This document shows positions 60,327 to 64,000 of a DNA stretch of 64,000 nt, one piece after another. The stretch is from PALSA-612 sp963711315 (GTDB lineage: Bacteria > Actinomycetota > Thermoleophilia > Gaiellales > Gaiellaceae). Under the pieces are notes generated by a model that did no database searches, was not told the origin of the DNA, and worked only from the letters and a program-made list of their open reading frames with translations. How positions within the stretch are numbered: the stretch's first letter is position 1; each line of letters begins with the position of its first letter. Location of the stretch: the NCBI GenBank assembly GCA_963711315.1, contig CAVQDQ010000002.1, positions 620,001-684,000 of the forward strand, written 5' to 3'. A program made the translations under genes and the position numbers.

Positions 60327-60935
60327 ATGTACGACGTACTGCGCGCCCGCTACACGTTCGCGTGCCCGACGCGGGAGCATGCGAGCGTGCCTCTCTCGGC
60401 CTTCCGCGAGGTGGAGCGGCTGCCCGGCGCTTCCCATCCGGCGGTCTTCCGGGTGAAGTTCGCGTGCGCGTGCGGCGACGAGCACGACGGCTTGCTCGCG
60501 CACGACGATCTCGACTGGGCGCCGCTCGGGGTAGGGGAGGACCGCGAGTTCCTCAACCTCATGACCGCTCGCAAGCAGCTCCTCGGCGAGGAGCTCAACG
60601 ATCTCGCCGCGCGGCTGATCGCGGCAGGTGGTTGGCCCTGGGTGCTCTTCTGCTACCCGGAGGGAAAACCGCGGCCCGCGTTCCCGTCGCTCTTCAGGCT
60701 GATGACACCGAAGCCGGAGCAGGGGCGGGTCGGCGTGGCGCTGAAGTGCTCGAGCTGCGGGCGCCTCTCGGTCAACCTCGTGTCCGCCGACCACGTGGAC
60801 GTGCCGTTCCATCACGATGCGGAGGTCGGCGTCGTCGAGCAGCTGTTTCGAGAAGACGAGCTGCAGACGCTCGAGGAGTTCCGAGCCGAGCTCTGGTCTG
60901 CCGAGTTCGACTCGCGGCGTCTAGCGCTTGCGTAA
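60327..60935 (+). CDS. protein of unknown function with paired cysteine motifs
   Basis: 202 residues from ATG 60327 (MYDVLRARYTFACPTREH). Cys motifs occur at FACACGDEHD (C-x-C) and LKCSSCGRLS (C-x2-C) and could bind one zinc together. The middle has WPWVLFCYPEGKPRPAFPSLFRLMTP. The C-terminus is acidic (VEQLFREDELQTLEEFRAELW). No family recognised. The end overlaps the convergent small membrane protein by 15 bp. Confidence 0.6.
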   Translation: MYDVLRARYTFACPTREHASVPLSAFREVERLPGASHPAVFRVKFACACGDEHDGLLAHDDLDWAPLGVGEDREFLNLMTARKQLLGEELNDLAARLIAAGGWPWVLFCYPEGKPRPAFPSLFRLMTPKPEQGRVGVALKCSSCGRLSVNLVSADHVDVPFHHDAEVGVVEQLFREDELQTLEEFRAELWSAEFDSRRLALA

Positions 60936-61121
60936 TCGCCCCTGACGGCCGCCGAGGCGGATGAAGAGGAACGTCGCGCAGAACGTCAGCAGGCCCAGGA
61001 GCACCGCCATGGCGCGCGAGCTGCCGATGCCGAGCAGAAAGAGCCAGACGCAGAGCCCGAAGGCAAGCGCCCACAAGAACGACGAGACGCCGGCGGCGAC
61101 GCTGGGGGATCGGAGGTGCAT
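60921..61121 (-). CDS. small membrane protein
   Basis: 66 residues (MHLRSPSVAAGVSSFLWALAF). Two membrane segments (about residues 12-31 and 36-53) separated by LLGIGSSRAM, and a very basic C-terminus (GGRQGRLRKR). No family recognised. Confidence 0.5.
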   Translation of the reverse strand: MHLRSPSVAAGVSSFLWALAFGLCVWLFLLGIGSSRAMAVLLGLLTFCATFLFIRLGGRQGRLRKR

Positions 61122-61383
61122 TCGCGAGGATCCTATACGGCCGCTCGGACCATAAAATTCGCCGAGCCGGTGGCGGTTTCGTCCACCGACTCCGCTGACA
61201 TTCGGCTTCCGCCTAGTGCCTTCGAAGTCGGCTTCGACCTACTTCCGCTCCGTGCTCGGCGCAGTTGTGAATCTACTCGGCCCGTACCCCCGAGGCAAGA
61301 GGTCATGCGGACGAAAACGGTGCAAATTGCAGACAAATGTTCTCCACACTTTCCACACTCGGCCACGAGGTCTGTGGACGGGC
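61122..61383. other. intergenic region before uppP 3' end
   Basis: About 260 bases without a supported gene. It includes the promoter region of the small membrane protein. Segments like TTCTCCACA and CTTTCCACA (about 61339-61362) resemble DnaA boxes only loosely. Confidence 0.35.
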
Positions 61384-62322
61384 TCAGAAAGTCGACGGGC
61401 GGACGTCGGTGGCGATGAGAAGGAGGATCACAACTGCGAGGACGAGTCGGTAGACGACGAAGACCGTGTACGTGTGGCGGCGAACGTAGCCGAGGAGGAA
61501 CCAGATCGCAGCGAGACCGGTAGCCGCCGCGGTCAGCATGCCCACCACGAAGGGGCCCGCGGACCCCGGTGGCAACCCCTCGAGCACCACATCGTTCAGG
61601 CCCTTGAACACGGCCGCGCCGAACACGACGGGAACGAGCAGGTAAAAGGAGATTCGCGCCGCCGAGTCCCGGTCAAGGCGGAACAGCCGAGCCGCGGTGA
61701 TCACGATGCCGGAGCGCGACACGCCTGGCGCGAGGGCAAGCGTCTGTACAAGTCCGAGGAGGAACCCTCGGCGATAGCCGAGATCGTCGATCGCGCGATC
61801 CGTGGGCCTTCGATCTGCGAGATAGAGCGCGAGGGCGCCGACCGCGAGGAAGATTGCGATTTGCCACGGCTCTCCGAGGCGTTTCTCGATGAAGCTCTCG
61901 CCGGCGGCTCCGGCGAGGGCGGCCGGGATTGTGGCCAGAATCACAATCCAGGCGACGCGCTCTTCAGGCGTCCGGACGGCTCGCGCTCGGACGCTGTGCC
62001 ACCAGGCGGCAATCAGACCTCCGATTTCGCGCCAGAAGTACACGACGACTGCCACGAGCGTCCCGACGTGGAGGGCAACGTCGAACGTCTTGTTGAAACT
62101 GGCGTGTTGCTCGAGGTATGTCCAGTCGAAGAGCCACGGCACGAGGATCAGGTGCCCGGACGACGAGATGGGCAGGAGCTCCGTGAAGCCCTGGACGGCG
62201 CCGAGGACGAACGCTTGCCAGTCCGTCAGCGCGCCGGCGCGCTCGCCGACACCGAGGATGCAGAGCAGGACCGCCACGCCCAGAGCGACGCCGGCCCCGA
62301 CGATGATGCCGACGCGCTTCAT
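61384..62322 (-). CDS. uppP: undecaprenyl-diphosphatase UppP (BacA family)
   Basis: 312 residues, about eight membrane segments. The two active-site motifs are present: QGFTELLPISSSGHLIL and ALAPGVSRSGIVITAARLF. It recycles undecaprenyl pyrophosphate and gives bacitracin tolerance. The start at 62322 (MKRVGIIVGAGVALG) is chosen; the open frame extends 22 codons upstream without family sequence. Together with UppS at 25.1 kb and the PAP2 gene at 51.4 kb this covers carrier-lipid synthesis and recycling. Confidence 0.93.
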   Translation of the reverse strand: MKRVGIIVGAGVALGVAVLLCILGVGERAGALTDWQAFVLGAVQGFTELLPISSSGHLILVPWLFDWTYLEQHASFNKTFDVALHVGTLVAVVVYFWREIGGLIAAWWHSVRARAVRTPEERVAWIVILATIPAALAGAAGESFIEKRLGEPWQIAIFLAVGALALYLADRRPTDRAIDDLGYRRGFLLGLVQTLALAPGVSRSGIVITAARLFRLDRDSAARISFYLLVPVVFGAAVFKGLNDVVLEGLPPGSAGPFVVGMLTAAATGLAAIWFLLGYVRRHTYTVFVVYRLVLAVVILLLIATDVRPSTF

Positions 62323-62445
62323 CGTGAGAATCCTACGGTGGACGGGGAGGCGCCGCTTTCGCTGCTGGCCGCTAACTTGACATAACACGCATTATCGTGC
62401 AGAGGGTGAAAAACCCCGCGGCTCCCCCGATTCACGATGTAGCCC

Positions 62446-62551
<106 letters not shown>

Positions 62552-62668
62552 CGATTTCGCGAGGCTTGACTCACGGGCTATTCTTTTCGCACACGCTCAG
62601 GATGGTGAGCGTCTGAACCGGGCGGGCCGAGCGTTGAACGGCACGCCGAGCCGAACGCCGGGAGACGA

Positions 62669-63739
62669 TTGACGAGCGAGCAGCCGCCCGAAGCCACGAT
62701 GGATTTCGAGACTCTCGTCAAGGGCGAGGATCTGCTTCAGCTACTGGAAGCCGGTGAGGCGGCCGGGTCGATCCGAGCCTCGGAGCTGGCGGATGTGCTG
62801 GAGGCGCACGGGTACGACGCGCTGGAGATCGACGCCGTCTACCGGGAGCTCGAGCGGTTGAGCATCGACGTGATCGAAGACGACCAGGGCTCGGTCGCGG
62901 CACTGCTCACCGCCCCGGTCGAGACGACGACCGACGCGCTGCAGCTCTTTCTCCGTGAAGCCGGCCGTCACCACCTACTGACGGCCGCGCAGGAGGTCGA
63001 GCTGGCGAAGCGGATCGAGCGCGGCGACGATACCGCGAAGCAGCGGATGATCCAGTCGAACCTCCGCCTCGTGGTCTCGATCGCGAAGAACTACCGCAAC
63101 CAAGGTCTCCCCTTCCTCGACCTGATCCAGGAGGGAACACTCGGCCTCATCCGCGCCGTCGAGAAATTCGACTGGCGCCGCGGCTACAAGTTCTCGACCT
63201 ACGCGACGTGGTGGATTCGCCAGGCGGTTGCGCGCGCACTCGCCGACAAGGCGCGGACGATCCGCATGCCCGTGCACATCGTCGAGCGGCTGCAGAAGAT
63301 GAACCGCGCCGAAAGGAACCTCTGGACGCAGCTCGGACGCGAGCCGACTCTCGAGGAGATCGCGGAAGAAGCAAGCCTGCCCATCCAGCAGGCCCGCGAA
63401 GTGAAGGCGGCAGCACGAGCAGCCACGAGCCTCGACCAGCCTGTCGGCGAGCAGGAGGAAGCAGTGCTCGGGGACTTCGTTGCGGGAGACGGCCCCCTCC
63501 CCGACGAGGAAGTTGAGGTTTCGCTACGCAGTCAGGCGCTGCAGGCGGCGCTGCGGACTCTCAGCCCGCGCGAGCGCGAGGTGCTCGCCCTGCGCTACGG
63601 GCTCGACGACTACGAGCCGAAGACTCTCGAGGAGATCGGCCGGCGGCTGGGATTGACGCGCGAGCGCGTTCGGCAGATCGAGGTCGAAGCGCTTCGCCGC
63701 CTCGCCACCCTGCGGGAAATTCAGGCCGTTCCCTACTAG
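62669..63739 (+). CDS. rpoD: RNA polymerase sigma factor, sigma-70 group 1/2 (RpoD/SigA-like)
   Basis: 356 residues. Region 1.1 is partial (LLEAGEAAGSIRASELADVLEAHG). Region 1.2 is DALQLFLREAGRHHLLTAAQEVELAKRIE; region 2 is RMIQSNLRLVVSIAKNYRNQGLPFLDLIQEG and FSTYATWWIRQAV. Region 3 follows, then region 4 with SPREREVLALRYGLDDYEPKTLEEIG and the HTH LTRERVRQIEVEALRRL. It is shorter than SigA of many actinobacteria, so a group 2 factor (SigB-like) is possible. TTG 62669 has GGGAGA upstream; ATG 62699 is the alternative start. Confidence 0.9.
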   Translation: MTSEQPPEATMDFETLVKGEDLLQLLEAGEAAGSIRASELADVLEAHGYDALEIDAVYRELERLSIDVIEDDQGSVAALLTAPVETTTDALQLFLREAGRHHLLTAAQEVELAKRIERGDDTAKQRMIQSNLRLVVSIAKNYRNQGLPFLDLIQEGTLGLIRAVEKFDWRRGYKFSTYATWWIRQAVARALADKARTIRMPVHIVERLQKMNRAERNLWTQLGREPTLEEIAEEASLPIQQAREVKAAARAATSLDQPVGEQEEAVLGDFVAGDGPLPDEEVEVSLRSQALQAALRTLSPREREVLALRYGLDDYEPKTLEEIGRRLGLTRERVRQIEVEALRRLATLREIQAVPY

Positions 63740-63747
63740 GAGGTCTC

Positions 63748-64000
63748 TCAGGTAGAAGGCGAGCTCTGGGGCCGTGGCGCGGAGTTCCCGAAACGCGCGC
63801 GTCTCCAGCTGGCGCACCCGCTCGCGCGTGACGCCGAGGCTGCGGCCGATCTCGTCGAGCGTCTGGGCGTTGTGGCCGGCGAGCCCGAAGCGGCGCTCGA
63901 GCAGCTCGCGCAGACGGGGCTCGATGCGGCCGAGCGCGGCATCCAGTTCCTCGGCACGGAAGCTTTCCGCGACGACGACGTCCGTTTCGTCAGCCTCCTC
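63748..64000 (-). CDS. second sigma-70 factor, C-terminal part (cut by window edge)
   Basis: The minus-strand frame entering at 64000 reads SFRAEELDAALGRIEPRLRE, then LLERRFGLAGHNAQTLDEIG, then the region 4.2 HTH SLGVTRERVRQLETRAFREL and a terminal helix (ATAPELAFYLRDLL). It is another group 1/2-type sigma factor, convergent with the first. The frame has no stop where the sigma domain should end and continues antisense through the first sigma gene to 63524. Either a base is wrong near 63740-63750, or the 3' ends truly overlap by about 200 bp. TAG TAG lies one frame away at about 63737-63742. Confidence 0.8.
   Translation of the reverse strand, partial: RRLTKRTSSSRKASVPRNWMPRSAASSPVCASCSSAASGSPATTPRRSTRSAAASASRASGCASWRRARFGNSAPRPQSSPST

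Noticed and set aside
61335..61380. Cluster of DnaA-box-like sequences (TTCTCCACA, CTTTCCACA, and an inverted CGTCCACAG)
   Set aside because: None matches the actinobacterial consensus TTGTCCACA exactly, and no dnaA, dnaN or origin-type genes are nearby.

Overview
This is about 64 kb of high-GC DNA from an actinobacterium. The gene content suggests a deep-branching lineage such as Thermoleophilia (Gaiellales/Solirubrobacterales) or Rubrobacteria. That placement is an inference from four things: a MurA with Asp in place of the catalytic Cys, a SepF/DivIVA/YggT division block, a GarA-like FHA gene followed by a MerR gene, and a single-motif RsiG-like protein. GTG, TTG and possibly CTG starts and 4-bp stop/start overlaps are frequent. 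Many conserved genes are interrupted by single-base frameshifts. The density is highest at about 24.8-30.8 kb, in essential genes (frr, uppS, dxr, rseP, ispG, proS), so sequencing or assembly error is the likeliest cause. Interrupted genes are therefore annotated as one gene each, with approximate shift positions.

Layout. 0.04-3.8 kb: a tightly coupled run of comB-like, gamma-glutamyltransferase, MOSC and methyltransferase genes. 3.8-9.2 kb: an SOS mutagenesis cassette with two tandem LexA boxes, imuB, a DUF6504 gene and dnaE2, with an opposite-strand bicupin gene between the last two. 9.2-12.4 kb: a class V aminotransferase, an endonuclease/exonuclease/phosphatase protein, a secreted protein and an HD hydrolase. 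12.4-17.2 kb: murA, a HisB-like gene lacking most metal ligands, a RidA gene and a DHH-CBS-nucleotidyltransferase fusion. 17.2-22.0 kb: pgeF, yggS, sepF, yggT, divIVA, DUF167, a DksA-type gene, lspA and rluD. 22.0-31.7 kb: the classic rpsB-tsf-pyrH-frr-uppS-cdsA-dxr-rseP-ispG-proS block for translation, lipid carrier, phospholipid and isoprenoid synthesis. 31.7-35.3 kb: an XRE regulator, an M23 peptidase, and a large secreted protein behind a structured leader.

35.4-53.1 kb is the accessory region. It starts at an intact tRNA-Pro(GGG) gene. Copies of the 3' part of that tRNA recur at 47241, 52170 and 52763, with a decayed piece near 53023. This is the footprint of integrative elements stacked at one tRNA. 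The region holds a tyrosine-recombinase remnant, a dispersed repeat of up to about 100 bp, small secreted and cysteine-rich proteins, a collagen-like protein and a HAF-repeat protein. It also holds three tandem class III cyclase-STAND-ATPase genes and a set of ABM, VOC and cupin small-molecule genes. Two of its genes, on opposite strands, share an identical promoter-like module.

53.1-64.0 kb returns to backbone: a GH99-like protein, a HutF-like amidohydrolase, a CDP-alcohol phosphatidyltransferase, a sugar-nucleotidyltransferase/phosphomannomutase fusion, the RsiG-like gene, a zinc-ribbon FHA gene, a MerR gene, apt, uppP, and two convergent sigma-70 genes. A poly-C region precedes the first sigma gene.
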